A stretch of 64,000 nt of DNA from UBA1715 sp045615765 (GCA_045615765.1 JAZLFM010000010.1:1-64000), one strand, 5' to 3'. Numbered from the stretch's first letter, positions 7,942 through 17,723 are shown. Notes: generated by a model not told the origin, from the letters alone. Numbers and translations are program-made.

Positions 7942-10670
7942 TAGTTTTGTAGAATAAATTGTTTTGTTGTTTTTCCATCTGACACCAACAACATAGCCAT
8001 TGTAGTTGGCTTTATTATAGGAAATACGCTAGTTTCTGGCGAAATAGTATATCGGCCAATAATTTTTCCATCAAACGATACAGTTGTTACCGTATATGAA
8101 GAGTGATTATTTGGGAACTGTAAGTAAGCCATTTCATTTTGATAGGACAAACGCACATCATTCAAACCAGTTTCCTCTATTCCCACAGGTGAAATTGTAT
8201 CTATAGGTTGTTCCGGACGAAGATTGTATTTTTTTTGGAAAGACAACGCTTGGTCATACAATTGTTCTCTGGTATCGGCAGCAAGCAATGCAAAACGAAC
8301 AACAGCATAATCATACGGCGCAATACTATCTATAACAGTATATTGAAATGTTGCAACCTCCGAACCAGAATACGATGTTCCAGCCGCTCTCTGCTGATGC
8401 GTCAAAGCATACCATAATTCACTATTTGAGAATCCATCATCATAATACAGCACATCGTCAGCTACATTAAACGCATACATTCCGTTTGAGTTTGTATCAA
8501 GTGGCATATAGCCAACATAATAGGAACGAGGATCTACACTACAAACAGCTGTAAGCTGAAGACTATCGACATACCATATCTTATTATACGACGAATTCAA
8601 AATATCCCAATCAATAAAATTTCCAAACCGAAGATTTGTTACTGTCGTATCTCTATTGTTTTGTATTCTATATTCGTATATCAACGCCGATGTATCTTCC
8701 CAACCATATATGAATTGTGAGATTTCTAAATCTTTCACAGAAAAATCAGAAACAATAAAAACATCACAACTATCAGATTCAAAAGTCATTGGAAACATAC
8801 CAAAATCAAAATCTCTATGCCAATAGGAACTTGAATAAATTGTAGATTGATTTTCAGCAAGTATTAAACCTGCTTGGTATATACAATTGCCATTGTTTTT
8901 ATAATTAAAACCATTTTGACTTGCCATAACGGAATACACCGCAATACTTCCATCACGAGTAGCCGTAGATTGTATGTCACCCAATTCAAAATCATAATAA
9001 TCGGGATTTAATTGTACCGGTACATATTCAAAACTACGATAACCATTGTCTGCCGAATACACAAACTTACAGTAGGTATCTATCCCAACAACAGGTTCCG
9101 TATTTGACTGAAAAACAAATGTGAATGATTTTTCCTCACCAGCTTTAAAAGAACCACATTCTATCGTTACATTTTCCGTCAGGAACTCTTCAAAACGGGC
9201 AGAAACAGAGAAATTAGTAGCATCATTTAAGTAATTCTTAAATGTTACATCTACAATCACTGAGTCATTATCATAGATATGAGGATTTTGTATTGTAAAC
9301 GATGTCACACGAATACTTGGTAACGTAGTATTTGTGAGTGCCTTATATACATTCAAACGACCATTCCCCAACAAATCCTTGTATTTATCCTCATTCATTT
9401 CATATATATCGTCCGCTGTAACACGCAACAACTCACCCACTTGTATGGCACTATACGAAGGATACTTACTACGAACTAATGCTGCTGCACCTGAAACTAT
9501 AGGTGTAGAAAATGAAGTTCCCCCACCCGACATTGCAATGACCTTATCGCCATTTGCAATAGAATAGAATCCTTTAGCCGGAGCACAGATATCTACAAAT
9601 CTATTATAATGCGTACCTTTTGTAGCAGACTCAGCCCAAACAAAATCACCAGCAACAGTTCCTCCTACGCTCAAAACATTATCATACGAAGCGGGATAGA
9701 ACATATCCTTAACGGCAGAATTGCCAGCTGCCGCCACTATCAGAGCATCGCAATTCTTCGTTGCATAATTCACAATATCTTGACCATATTTTGAACCAGC
9801 GGCATCGCCCCAAGAGCAATTAATCACTTTACAGCCCATATTTGCAGCATATACAATAGCATCATATCCATTCGAAACCGAAGCTGAGCCATCTTTACAA
9901 ACCTTTATAGGCAAAAACTTTGTCTTATTTCCAACACCAGCAGTTCCAAAGGCATTATTCACCTCTGCTGAGGCTATTCCCGCAACATAAGTACCATGTT
10001 CTGTTGCTAACGTACTTGTTGGATTATTATCCCCATCTGCCATATCCCAGCCACGATAATTATCTACATATCCGTCACCATCATTATCAATACCATCAAT
10101 CGGATCATTTGTATTGTATGCTATTCGGTTTATCAAATCGGTATGAATAATATCTATACCACCATCCAAGATAGCAATTACAACCGTGCTATCGCCTTGT
10201 TCAACATCCCACGCATCAAGCACCTTACAAGTATTTAAATGCCATAGATTTCCCTTTGCGTATTCCGTATCGTCTGGCACATACATTAACTCGCCAATAA
10301 ATGACGGTTCAGCGTATGCTATACAATCCATTGCATTTAAAGTTGCCAATACTTTTTCAAAAGGAATATCACCAAAATAATAGCATTCATAAATAGTACG
10401 CAAATCAACACAATCATCGCAATTATTTGGAATTACCTGCGTAGAAAATTTCTGGCGAACATTGGTTACGCCTATAGATTCTAAATACGAAAGTGCAGGC
10501 TGGGCATCTGCAGCAACATTTTGTATTGACGTCGATTTTAAAGGATTTGAGGCATATTTAAAAATAATTTTACCCTTTTCTATCGGCAAACCATGATAGT
10601 AGCCAACAGTTTGTGCAACCATTGTAAGACTACATAAAACCGACAACAAAAATGTTAGAAGCTGTTTCAT
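7941..10670 (-). CDS. Subtilisin-like (S8) protease with T9SS-type C-terminal tail
   Basis: A 909-residue secreted serine protease. A signal peptide ends in TMVAQ. The catalytic triad is visible as Asp in AILDGGIDI, His in EHGTYVAGI and Ser in GGGTSFSTPIVSGAAAL. Calcium-type loops (NDPIDGIDNDGDGYVDN) lie between Asp and His. Beyond about residue 440 come beta-rich domains. The last 80 residues (SFDGKIIGRYT...KQFILQ) resemble a type A sorting domain of the type IX secretion system, so it is probably surface-attached or released. It overlaps the ABC ATPase gene by 4 bases. Confidence 0.9.
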   Translation of the reverse strand: MKQLLTFLLSVLCSLTMVAQTVGYYHGLPIEKGKIIFKYASNPLKSTSIQNVAADAQPALSYLESIGVTNVRQKFSTQVIPNNCDDCVDLRTIYECYYFGDIPFEKVLATLNAMDCIAYAEPSFIGELMYVPDDTEYAKGNLWHLNTCKVLDAWDVEQGDSTVVIAILDGGIDIIHTDLINRIAYNTNDPIDGIDNDGDGYVDNYRGWDMADGDNNPTSTLATEHGTYVAGIASAEVNNAFGTAGVGNKTKFLPIKVCKDGSASVSNGYDAIVYAANMGCKVINCSWGDAAGSKYGQDIVNYATKNCDALIVAAAGNSAVKDMFYPASYDNVLSVGGTVAGDFVWAESATKGTHYNRFVDICAPAKGFYSIANGDKVIAMSGGGTSFSTPIVSGAAALVRSKYPSYSAIQVGELLRVTADDIYEMNEDKYKDLLGNGRLNVYKALTNTTLPSIRVTSFTIQNPHIYDNDSVIVDVTFKNYLNDATNFSVSARFEEFLTENVTIECGSFKAGEEKSFTFVFQSNTEPVVGIDTYCKFVYSADNGYRSFEYVPVQLNPDYYDFELGDIQSTATRDGSIAVYSVMASQNGFNYKNNGNCIYQAGLILAENQSTIYSSSYWHRDFDFGMFPMTFESDSCDVFIVSDFSVKDLEISQFIYGWEDTSALIYEYRIQNNRDTTVTNLRFGNFIDWDILNSSYNKIWYVDSLQLTAVCSVDPRSYYVGYMPLDTNSNGMYAFNVADDVLYYDDGFSNSELWYALTHQQRAAGTSYSGSEVATFQYTVIDSIAPYDYAVVRFALLAADTREQLYDQALSFQKKYNLRPEQPIDTISPVGIEETGLNDVRLSYQNEMAYLQFPNNHSSYTVTTVSFDGKIIGRYTISPETSVFPIIKPTTMAMLLVSDGKTTKQFILQN

Positions 10671-11422
10671 AAGAATGATTTCTTTATTCGTTGTGTTAAT
10701 TCCGAAGCAAAGATTAAATCATTCACTTCTTTATTATCGGTTTTCCAAATTTCCTCTTTGGTTCCTTCCCACCATTTTTCTCCCTTATAAATGAACACAA
10801 TCTTGTCGGCAATTTCCATGACCGAGTTCATATCATGTGTGTTAACAATTGCTGTGATATTATATTCCTGAGCAATACCTTGAATCAATTCGTCAATCAC
10901 TATTGAAGTTATTGGATCAAGACCAGAGTTCGGTTCGTCACAAAGCAAATATTTAGGATTTAACGCAATGGCACGAGCTATCGCAACACGCTTCTGCATA
11001 CCACCACTAATTTCGGCGGGATACAAATTATTCTTATTGACAACCTCAACGCGTTTCAAACAGAAATTGGCACGATCGCGACATTCCTCTTCGCTCATAC
11101 CTGAGAACATTCTAAGAGGGAACATCACATTATCTTCAAGAGTTTCGGAATCAAACAAAGCACCGCTTTGGAACACCATTCCTATCTCCTTACGAATTTC
11201 CTTACGTTCTTTATCGTTCATAGCCGTATAGTTTCGTCCATGAAATAAAATACGACCTTCATCAACCTCATGCAGCCCAACAATAGACTTCATAAGCACC
11301 GTTTTACCCGAACCACTTCGACCAATAATACAGTTAACCTTTCCTTCCTCAAAAACGGTAGAAACATTTTTTAGGATTTGTACATCCTTAAATGACTTCG
11401 AAACATTTTGTACTTCAATCAT
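10667..11422 (-). CDS. mlaF: MlaF-type ABC transporter ATPase
   Basis: A 251-residue ATP-binding subunit with Walker A GRSGSGKT, signature EISGGMQKRVAIARA, Walker B YLLCDEPNSGLDP and the switch histidine in NTHDM. The SGGMQKR signature is typical of the Mla/Ttg2A/Mkl lipid-transport family. It follows the MlaE-type permease by 2 bases, so the two form the inner-membrane part of a phospholipid or lipophile transporter. No MlaD-type substrate-binding protein lies nearby. Confidence 0.88.
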   Translation of the reverse strand: MIEVQNVSKSFKDVQILKNVSTVFEEGKVNCIIGRSGSGKTVLMKSIVGLHEVDEGRILFHGRNYTAMNDKERKEIRKEIGMVFQSGALFDSETLEDNVMFPLRMFSGMSEEECRDRANFCLKRVEVVNKNNLYPAEISGGMQKRVAIARAIALNPKYLLCDEPNSGLDPITSIVIDELIQGIAQEYNITAIVNTHDMNSVMEIADKIVFIYKGEKWWEGTKEEIWKTDNKEVNDLIFASELTQRIKKSFL

Positions 11423-11424
11423 AA

Positions 11425-12159
11425 CTATAAAATTGCGGTAAGTGAAAGATCAAACAATAAAACTGCGACACTACTAACAACTACGGCCTGCGTACTATTT
11501 TGTCCAACTTGTAAAGAACCGCCGTTTGCATAGTATCCATAATAAGATGAAATTGAAGTGATTAATATACCAAACAAAAACATCTTAATATTAGAAAACA
11601 CCACATAAAACGGTTGGAAAAGATATTGCAAACCAGTAACATATTGTACAGAAGGAACAACTCCAGTAACATCACCAACAATCCAACCACCCACAATACC
11701 AAGAATCATACTAATACAACAAAGGAATGGGAATGTTATTGCTCCTGCAGTTATTTTTGGAAGAATAAGATAATTCGCCGAATTGATACCCATAATATCA
11801 AGAGCATCTATCTGTTGTGTAATACGCATAGTTCCAATTTCCGATGCAATACTGGAACCAACTTTTCCTGCCAAAATCAGTGCTATCACCGAAGACGAAA
11901 ATTCCAAAATAATCGTATCACGAGTACCAAGACCAACCAAATACTGAGGGAGAATGGGATTTTCCATATTCATAGCCAATTCCAAGGCCATTACTCCACC
12001 CATAAAAAACGAAATTATCGACACAATACCGATAGAGTCATAACCAACCGAAACTATCTCTTTGCCGACATTTCTCCAAAACATACGCTTTTGGTCGGGA
12101 AAGCCTATCGCTTTCTTCATAAGCAACATATACCGACCTATATGATAGAAAAGATTCAT
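11425..12159 (-). CDS. mlaE: MlaE-type ABC transporter permease
   Basis: A 244-residue inner-membrane permease with about five hydrophobic segments. It carries the family pattern around ALILAGKVGSSIASEIGTMRITQQIDAL, including the conserved E-G-x-M and QIDAL motif. It pairs with the ATPase two bases downstream. It heads the minus-strand run permease-ATPase-subtilase-unknown-recO. The gene symbol follows the family; the true substrate here is not known. Confidence 0.88.
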   Translation of the reverse strand: MNLFYHIGRYMLLMKKAIGFPDQKRMFWRNVGKEIVSVGYDSIGIVSIISFFMGGVMALELAMNMENPILPQYLVGLGTRDTIILEFSSSVIALILAGKVGSSIASEIGTMRITQQIDALDIMGINSANYLILPKITAGAITFPFLCCISMILGIVGGWIVGDVTGVVPSVQYVTGLQYLFQPFYVVFSNIKMFLFGILITSISSYYGYYANGGSLQVGQNSTQAVVVSSVAVLLFDLSLTAIL

Positions 12160-12247
12160 CCATTAAATTTTATCGCATAAAAATAGTAAAATTTATGGAA
12201 ATACATTGGCGTAAATCTGCCAACAAATGTGAAACAACTAGCAATTA

Positions 12248-13384
12248 TCAAATAAAGTCTAAGCAGTTATCTCTATTTATCACAGAAAAAGACGCTTCCG
12301 GATATGCTTCACGGAAAGCTATAGGCGCTTTCGGATTCTTCTTGCCTGACTTCATCTCAAAAGCACTCAGAATTCCATCTCTACTTTCTATCAAATCTAT
12401 TTCTTGGTTATCGTATGTTCTCCAAAAGAAAAATTCTGTTCCATTTCTTTGGTTCAAAGCCAATTTACGTCTTTCTCCAACAATATAATTTTCCCACAAC
12501 ATACCTTTTTCAGAATCAGAACGAAGATTATATGGTTGAAAATTTGAAACCACGGCATTACGAATACCATTATCGTAAAAATACCACTTGGAACTTTTTC
12601 TTACTTCCTTGCGAAGATTTTTAGAATAACTACCTAAACGATAGAGCACAAAAGTTTTTTGCAACAAGTCCAAATATCGTTCAACCGTATTTCTACTAAT
12701 ACCCAAACTTTGTCCTAGCTCATCATACGAAACCATACTACCAACTTGATAGGCAATCAATTGTAGAAGTTCACGCATTTTATTAGCATTTCTAATACCA
12801 TCAACTGCCAAAATATCTTTCAATAAATAAGAATCGACGATTTCTTTCAGATAATCTTTCTTGTCGTCAAACAAGTCTATGTGCATCAATTCCGGATAGG
12901 TTCCTAAAACAAGTCTATCGTCCAAGTTCGAAAGCGTTTCAAAGCCATTCTCTACAGAGTTTAATTCTTGCTGAGAAAAAGGAGTAAGAATAAACTGCGA
13001 GCTTCTTCCCACCAATGGCTCTCCAACATTATTTTTCAAATCAAAAGACGAGGAACCAGATGCTATAACTCGAATGTCGGGTATTTCATCTACAATTAAT
13101 TTCAACTTTAAGCCTATGTCTGAAAGATGTTGAGCTTCATCAATAACCAACAATTTCGTTCCTGAAAATAACCGCTTATAATTTGAAATACTACGATCTT
13201 GCAGGAGACGTTCCGTATCGTAACTTTCGCCATTCAGAAAGAGTTTCTTTCCTGAAAAATTCTCATACAATTGTTTTACAAGATTCGTTTTCCCCACACG
13301 ACGTGCACCATACAAAACCATCACTTTTTGCGGTTGCATTTTTCGCTCTATTAAATTGTATATGTTTCTCCTTAACTCTTCCAT
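12248..13384 (-). CDS. AAA ATPase with DUF4143-type C-terminal domain (copy A)
   Basis: A 378-residue protein of the AAA_14/DUF4143 type. Walker A is GARRVGKT, Walker B LLVIDEAQ, and a sensor-like SGSSSF follows. A winged-helix-like stretch (DELGQSLGISRNTVERYLDLL) lies near residue 215. The C-terminal region contains EIDLIE and AFEMKSGKK, which resembles a PD-(D/E)xK nuclease core. The start at 13384 is used rather than 13405 because 13405 lies within the promoter box. The biological role of this family is not established. A second relative lies at 30550-31893, and both genes have a 33-bp triple repeat upstream. Confidence 0.85.
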   Translation of the reverse strand: MEELRRNIYNLIERKMQPQKVMVLYGARRVGKTNLVKQLYENFSGKKLFLNGESYDTERLLQDRSISNYKRLFSGTKLLVIDEAQHLSDIGLKLKLIVDEIPDIRVIASGSSSFDLKNNVGEPLVGRSSQFILTPFSQQELNSVENGFETLSNLDDRLVLGTYPELMHIDLFDDKKDYLKEIVDSYLLKDILAVDGIRNANKMRELLQLIAYQVGSMVSYDELGQSLGISRNTVERYLDLLQKTFVLYRLGSYSKNLRKEVRKSSKWYFYDNGIRNAVVSNFQPYNLRSDSEKGMLWENYIVGERRKLALNQRNGTEFFFWRTYDNQEIDLIESRDGILSAFEMKSGKKNPKAPIAFREAYPEASFSVINRDNCLDFI

Positions 13385-13404
13385 AGCTATCCAAAAAACA
13401 ATCA

Positions 13405-13412
13405 CAAATATA
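13405..13412 (-). promoter_or_regulatory. Promoter -7 box for ATPase copy A
   Basis: On the minus strand TATATTTG matches TAnnTTTG exactly, 20 bases before the start codon at 13384. The nearest repeat of the upstream array ends 25 bases further upstream, where a -33 element would sit. Confidence 0.5.
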
Positions 13413-13437
13413 GTGATTCTTTTCAGAAACTATAGTC

Positions 13438-13521
13438 TATTGAAGATTTTTACATAAAATTCTTTAAGCTTATTGAAGATTTTTACATAAAATTCTTTAA
13501 ACCTATTGAAGATTTTTACAT
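13438..13521. repeat. Tandem array: three copies of a 33-bp repeat upstream of ATPase copy A
   Basis: Copies begin at 13438, 13471 and 13504. In coding orientation of the ATPase each contains the invariant 18-base core ATGTAAAAATCTTCAATA, with 15-base spacers that differ at only two or three positions. The copy farthest from the gene is shortened to the core. The 33-bp period is close to three DNA turns, so a bound protein would occupy one face of the helix. An operator or iteron array is the likely reading. Confidence 0.85.
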
Positions 13522-13615
13522 TTTTCAAGTAGGTCATATCTAGTTAAAACAAGAAAATGATATTTTGTTTGGTATCCAAAGATTCTTCGCTACGCTTAGA
13601 AAGACAGGGGAAGTG

Positions 13616-14242
13616 CTACCCCACCAACATTGCCACTCCACCAGTTGCTAAGAAACCGACTACATAGCCTACATAAATTTGTGCTGATGTATGCGCTTGC
13701 AGATATAAACGAGCAGTACCAACTAAACCTGCCGCAATCACAAGGAAAGGAAACAAAATTGTAAATATCGATGTTCCTGGTAGATGCAACATCATTTCTA
13801 AGAAAAATCCTAATAAACCACCCATACCAATTGTATGTAAACTAATTCGCCAGAAAAAAGTTATGATTTCGGCTATTAGAATCACAAATGTACATCCGAG
13901 CAAATACGGAGTATAGTACACGCCTAATGAATTATTAAATAAACTTACTGTGTAAACTGCTAAAACTATGCTCAATAGTGTTATCCTGTGATTTTTTTCA
14001 TAAGGATCTTTTCGCATAAAAAAAACATAATACAGTCCACAGATTAGTAATGGCAACACATAAAACAGCAAAAATATCGGCATTGTTTGTGTTATAAATA
14101 GCATTGAAGCTAGCGTTTCCTGTACACCAATCAACGATGAATACAGCGAGAAACTAAGCAATACACACCCAAACACGGTCATTCCCAATGGATGAAAGAC
14201 CACAGAAACTATCCAAGCACAAATCGTAAGGAATTTCTTCAT
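13616..14242 (-). CDS. Membrane protein, degenerate PAP2-like phosphatase
   Basis: A 208-residue integral membrane protein with about six hydrophobic segments. The start at 14242 (MKKFLTICAW) is preferred; it lies one base after the rpoN stop, so the two are co-transcribed. FWRISLHTIGMGG and ARLYLQAHTSAQ resemble motifs 2 and 3 of PAP2 lipid phosphatases, but the Asp that follows the second His is replaced by Gln and motif 1 is unclear. It is probably a PAP2-fold protein with altered or lost activity. Function unknown. Confidence 0.7.
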   Translation of the reverse strand: MKKFLTICAWIVSVVFHPLGMTVFGCVLLSFSLYSSLIGVQETLASMLFITQTMPIFLLFYVLPLLICGLYYVFFMRKDPYEKNHRITLLSIVLAVYTVSLFNNSLGVYYTPYLLGCTFVILIAEIITFFWRISLHTIGMGGLLGFFLEMMLHLPGTSIFTILFPFLVIAAGLVGTARLYLQAHTSAQIYVGYVVGFLATGGVAMLVG

Positions 14243-14243
14243 G

Positions 14244-15749
14244 CTACAACTCTTTTCGCATACGACCAACTGGCAATCCAAGTTGCTCGCGATATTTTGC
14301 CACAGTACGACGTGCTATGTTATAGCCTTTTTCGGCCAAAACCGCAGCCAATTGTTCGTCTGTCAATGGTTTTTTCTTGTCTTCCTCGTCTATTGTTTGT
14401 TGCAAAATAGCCTTGATTTCACGTGAAGACACCTCTTCGCCGGCTTCGTTAGTTAATGCTTCAGAGAAGAAATACTTCAAAGGATACATGCCGTATGGCG
14501 TTTGAATATATTTACTATTTGCAACACGAGAAATTGTTGATATATCCAAGCCAGTTTGTTCAGCTATGTCTTTCAATATCATAGGTTTCAATTTTGTCTC
14601 ATCTCCGGACACAAAGAAATCTCGTTGATATTCAAAGATTACATTCATAGTAGAAAGCAAGGTGTTGTTTCGTTGTTTGAGAGCATCGATAAACCATTTG
14701 GCAGAATCTAACTTTTGCTTAACAAAATCAAATGCTTCTTTTTGATTTTTGTTAGCATTTTGCGTCGCCTTATAAGTTTGCAACATTGTAGTATATGTAC
14801 GACTGATTTTTAGACTTGGTTCGTTACGAGAACTAAGTGAAAGTATCATTTCACCATCTTGATTTTCAAGCACAAAATCAGGATAGATACTTTGTGTGAT
14901 TGATTTCGCGTACGAATCTGCCGTGCCATTTCCAGGTTTTGGATTTAACTTAATGATGACATCGATTGCCGCTTTCAAATCCGCCTCTTCTATTTCAAGT
15001 GCCTGACGAATTTTATCGTAATGTTTCTTTGTAAATTCTTCGTAGAAGTCCTGTAAGATAGCTTTTGCCGTCACCGTTTCAGCAGTTTTCTGCTTACGTT
15101 CCAACTGCAACACCAAACATTCTTGTAGGGATGTCGCTCCTATACCGGCAGGATCCAAAGTTTGAATCGCAGACAATATTTTTTGTAATTCTTCAACCGA
15201 AACGGACTTGTTTTGCAACAATAAAATATCATCTGAAATACTTTCCAAATCGCGACGAAGATAGCCGTCTTCGTCAATATTACCAATAACAAACTTTGCA
15301 AGAGCGAGTTCATCCTCGTTTAAGTCAAGCATTCCTAATTGCGAAAGAAGATTTTCTTGAAAAGAACTTCCACCAGCAAAAGGAATTTCCTTATTATCCT
15401 GATCTGGAGAGTTGTTATTTGTCGAATATTTATAGTTTGAATATTCGTCTTCGTTAAAATAATCGTCTATATCAAATTCATCGTTTTTATCTGTTTCCTT
15501 AACCTCATCATCGGAGCGTTCTTCATCATCTGAGTCCGAGCCAGACATATCGTTATCATCGTATCGTTCTTGCTCGTCATCGGAATCACTATCGCCATCA
15601 ACCTCAAGAGCAGGATTTTCCTCTATTTCCTCCTTAATACGAGTTTCGAGTTCCATAGTAGGAATTTCAAGCATTTTAATGACTTGAATCTGCTGTGGAG
15701 ATAGCTTTTGTTGCTGTTTTTGAAGAAGTTTTTGGTCAAGCATAGCCAA
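14244..15749 (-). CDS. rpoN: RNA polymerase sigma-54 factor
   Basis: A 501-residue RpoN. The N-terminal glutamine-rich activator-interacting region (QKLSPQQIQVIKML) is followed by a long acidic linker (about residues 50-115), the core-binding region, a helix-turn-helix and the RpoN box ARRTVAKYREQLGLP near the C terminus. It directs transcription from -24/-12 promoters with AAA+ activators; none of those lies in the window. A second ATG two codons in could also be the start. Confidence 0.95.
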   Translation of the reverse strand: MAMLDQKLLQKQQQKLSPQQIQVIKMLEIPTMELETRIKEEIEENPALEVDGDSDSDDEQERYDDNDMSGSDSDDEERSDDEVKETDKNDEFDIDDYFNEDEYSNYKYSTNNNSPDQDNKEIPFAGGSSFQENLLSQLGMLDLNEDELALAKFVIGNIDEDGYLRRDLESISDDILLLQNKSVSVEELQKILSAIQTLDPAGIGATSLQECLVLQLERKQKTAETVTAKAILQDFYEEFTKKHYDKIRQALEIEEADLKAAIDVIIKLNPKPGNGTADSYAKSITQSIYPDFVLENQDGEMILSLSSRNEPSLKISRTYTTMLQTYKATQNANKNQKEAFDFVKQKLDSAKWFIDALKQRNNTLLSTMNVIFEYQRDFFVSGDETKLKPMILKDIAEQTGLDISTISRVANSKYIQTPYGMYPLKYFFSEALTNEAGEEVSSREIKAILQQTIDEEDKKKPLTDEQLAAVLAEKGYNIARRTVAKYREQLGLPVGRMRKEL

Positions 15750-15794
15750 CGATTATTGAAATATGTTTCAAATATACTAATTATCGCACTAAAA

Positions 15795-15826
15795 ACAAAA
15801 AAGGCGAAACCTTTCGATTTCGCCTT
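15795..15826 (-). terminator. Terminator after paaK
   Basis: Arms AAGGCGAAA and TTTCGCCTT (9 bp) with an 8-base loop are followed on the minus strand by a T-rich run. It lies between the paaK stop and the rpoN start, ending the iorA-iorB-paaK transcript. Confidence 0.75.
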
Positions 15827-15844
15827 ACAAAATTCGCAAACCAA

Positions 15845-17143
15845 TTATTGTAATTTACGTTTATCAAGCACATGTTTTGCTTTACCCATTGAGCGTTCAA
15901 TGCTATTTGGAGCAACAATATGTAAATCAGGTTTGATTCCAATAACACTAATAAGACGTGCAGCAAGCGCAGCTTTATATTTTTCCGTTTCTGCACTATT
16001 TTCACTGTAGAATTCTTCACGAAGTTCCACATCTATTTGGAACGTATCCACATTGTTAATACGATCAACAGTGATAAAATACTGACCTTGGAATTCTGGA
16101 ATTTCAAGAATAACACTTTCTACTTGAGAAGGGAACACATTCACACCACGAATAATCAACATATCATCACTACGGCCAAGAATACGTCCCATGCGAACCA
16201 TAGTACGGCCACATTTACATTTTGTATAATTCAAGTGTGTCAAATCGCGTGTACGATAACGTAACATCGGCATTCCCCATTTATCAAGTGTTGTGAAAAC
16301 CAATTCACCTTCTTGTCCTTCAGGAAGTGGCTGTAATGTCACAGGATCGATGATTTCTGGGAAAAACATATCTTCCCAAAGGTGTGTTCCATCTTGACAT
16401 TCGCATTCTCCACCAACACCAGGTCCACTAATTTCTGTCAAGCCATAGATGTCGTATGCCTTGATTCCAAGTTTGTCTTCGAGTTCTTTACGCATATTTT
16501 CTGTCCAAGGTTCTGCACCAAATGCCCCAAATTTTAATTTCAACTTGTCTTTTACACCAAGTTTTTCAATTTCCTCAGCCAAGAACAACGCATACGAAGG
16601 CGTACAGCAAAGACCTGTAGAACCGATATCTTCCATCAACATAATTTGTTTTGCCGTATTTCCTGCCGATGTTGGAAGAACAGCTGCACCAAGTTTTGTG
16701 GCACCATCGTGAGCGCCCAAGCCACCAGTAAACAAACCATAACCGTACGAAACTTGAATTGTATCTTCATCAGAAGCACCAAAGGCTGCCAAACAACGAG
16801 CAGTTCCTTCTGCCCAGTTTTCTACATCGTGAGCAGTATAACCTGCTACAATAGGTTTACCAGTTGTTCCACTTGAAGCATGGAAGCGAACAATATCTTT
16901 ACGAGGAACGGCAAATAATTTATCTGGATAATTCTCACGCAAGTCTGTTTTCACAGTAAATGGTAATTTTACTATGTCATCAATAGATTTAATATCTTCT
17001 GGTTTCACGCCAAGTTCGTTCATTTTCTTTTTATAGAAAGGAACATTATCGTACGCGTGTTTCACGATTTTAACTAGTCGCTCGCTTTGCAATTTGCGAA
17101 GGTCTTCACGACTCATACATTCTTTTTCTGGATTAAAAATCAT
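15845..17143 (-). CDS. paaK: Phenylacetate-CoA ligase (aryl-CoA ligase)
   Basis: A 432-residue AMP-forming ligase of the PaaK family. It has the P-loop-like HASSGTTGKP, YGLTEISGPGVGGEC and a C-terminal half with YRTRDLT and GRSDDMLIIRGVNVFPSQ. It activates phenylacetate or a related aryl acid to its CoA ester with ATP, or runs in reverse to yield ATP. It sits one base after iorB. The neighbours suggest linkage to aryl-pyruvate oxidation or its reverse, reductive carboxylation to aromatic amino acids. Confidence 0.92.
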   Translation of the reverse strand: MIFNPEKECMSREDLRKLQSERLVKIVKHAYDNVPFYKKKMNELGVKPEDIKSIDDIVKLPFTVKTDLRENYPDKLFAVPRKDIVRFHASSGTTGKPIVAGYTAHDVENWAEGTARCLAAFGASDEDTIQVSYGYGLFTGGLGAHDGATKLGAAVLPTSAGNTAKQIMLMEDIGSTGLCCTPSYALFLAEEIEKLGVKDKLKLKFGAFGAEPWTENMRKELEDKLGIKAYDIYGLTEISGPGVGGECECQDGTHLWEDMFFPEIIDPVTLQPLPEGQEGELVFTTLDKWGMPMLRYRTRDLTHLNYTKCKCGRTMVRMGRILGRSDDMLIIRGVNVFPSQVESVILEIPEFQGQYFITVDRINNVDTFQIDVELREEFYSENSAETEKYKAALAARLISVIGIKPDLHIVAPNSIERSMGKAKHVLDKRKLQ

Positions 17144-17144
17144 A

Positions 17145-17723
17145 TTATAAATTTTTATTGTATTCTACACCTGTTTCGAATGCTTTCACATTCATAGCAA
17201 CAATTTCTTCACCTTTTGCGGCAAACAATTCCTTCACACTTTCTTTCATCACATTTGAATCTATGCCTATTATTGGAGCAACTGCACCAGCAATAACAAC
17301 GTTCAAAGAACGAGCAGACAGATTCTTTGCAATTTCTTCTGAATCAATTATTATATGTTTAAAACCACTATTCTTAATCGTTTCAATCACTTGATTTTCA
17401 TCTGGATAATTTGGAATATTTTTAAACGGAGCCGAAGCTGTTATAATAATACCATCCTTTTGTAAATAAGGAAGATAGCGAAGCGCTTCAAGTGGTTCCA
17501 TTGACAAAATAATGTCAGCCTTACCCTTCGGAATCAAATCGGAATAAATTTCCTCATCGGAAATACGAAGATTCGATTGCACATCACCACCACGTTGACT
17601 CATACCGTGTACTTCAGCTTGTTTTACATTCAAACCAGAATGCATAGCCGCAAGGTCAATAATTGAGGCAATGGTCAAAATACCTTGACCGCCTACGCCC
17701 GAAAGTATTATATTCTTAATCAT
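17145..17723 (-). CDS. iorB: Indolepyruvate:ferredoxin oxidoreductase, beta subunit
   Basis: A 192-residue gamma-domain-type subunit with the N-terminal GVGGQGILTIASII motif and HGMSQRGGDVQSNLRI. It forms a heterodimer with IorA, which converts aryl-pyruvates to aryl-acetyl-CoA with reduction of ferredoxin. Its start overlaps the end of iorA by 8 bases, indicating translational coupling. Cytoplasmic. Confidence 0.92.
   Translation of the reverse strand: MIKNIILSGVGGQGILTIASIIDLAAMHSGLNVKQAEVHGMSQRGGDVQSNLRISDEEIYSDLIPKGKADIILSMEPLEALRYLPYLQKDGIIITASAPFKNIPNYPDENQVIETIKNSGFKHIIIDSEEIAKNLSARSLNVVIAGAVAPIIGIDSNVMKESVKELFAAKGEEIVAMNVKAFETGVEYNKNL

Noticed and set aside
12180..12624. Plus-strand open frames over the ATPase gene A
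   Set aside because: They are shadows of the minus-strand ATPase, whose Walker motifs and C-terminal domain are clear.
13438..13521. Possible CRISPR array (three repeats at fixed spacing)
   Set aside because: The spacers are nearly identical to each other, the period is only 33 bp including the spacer, and no cas gene is near. It is a simple tandem repeat.
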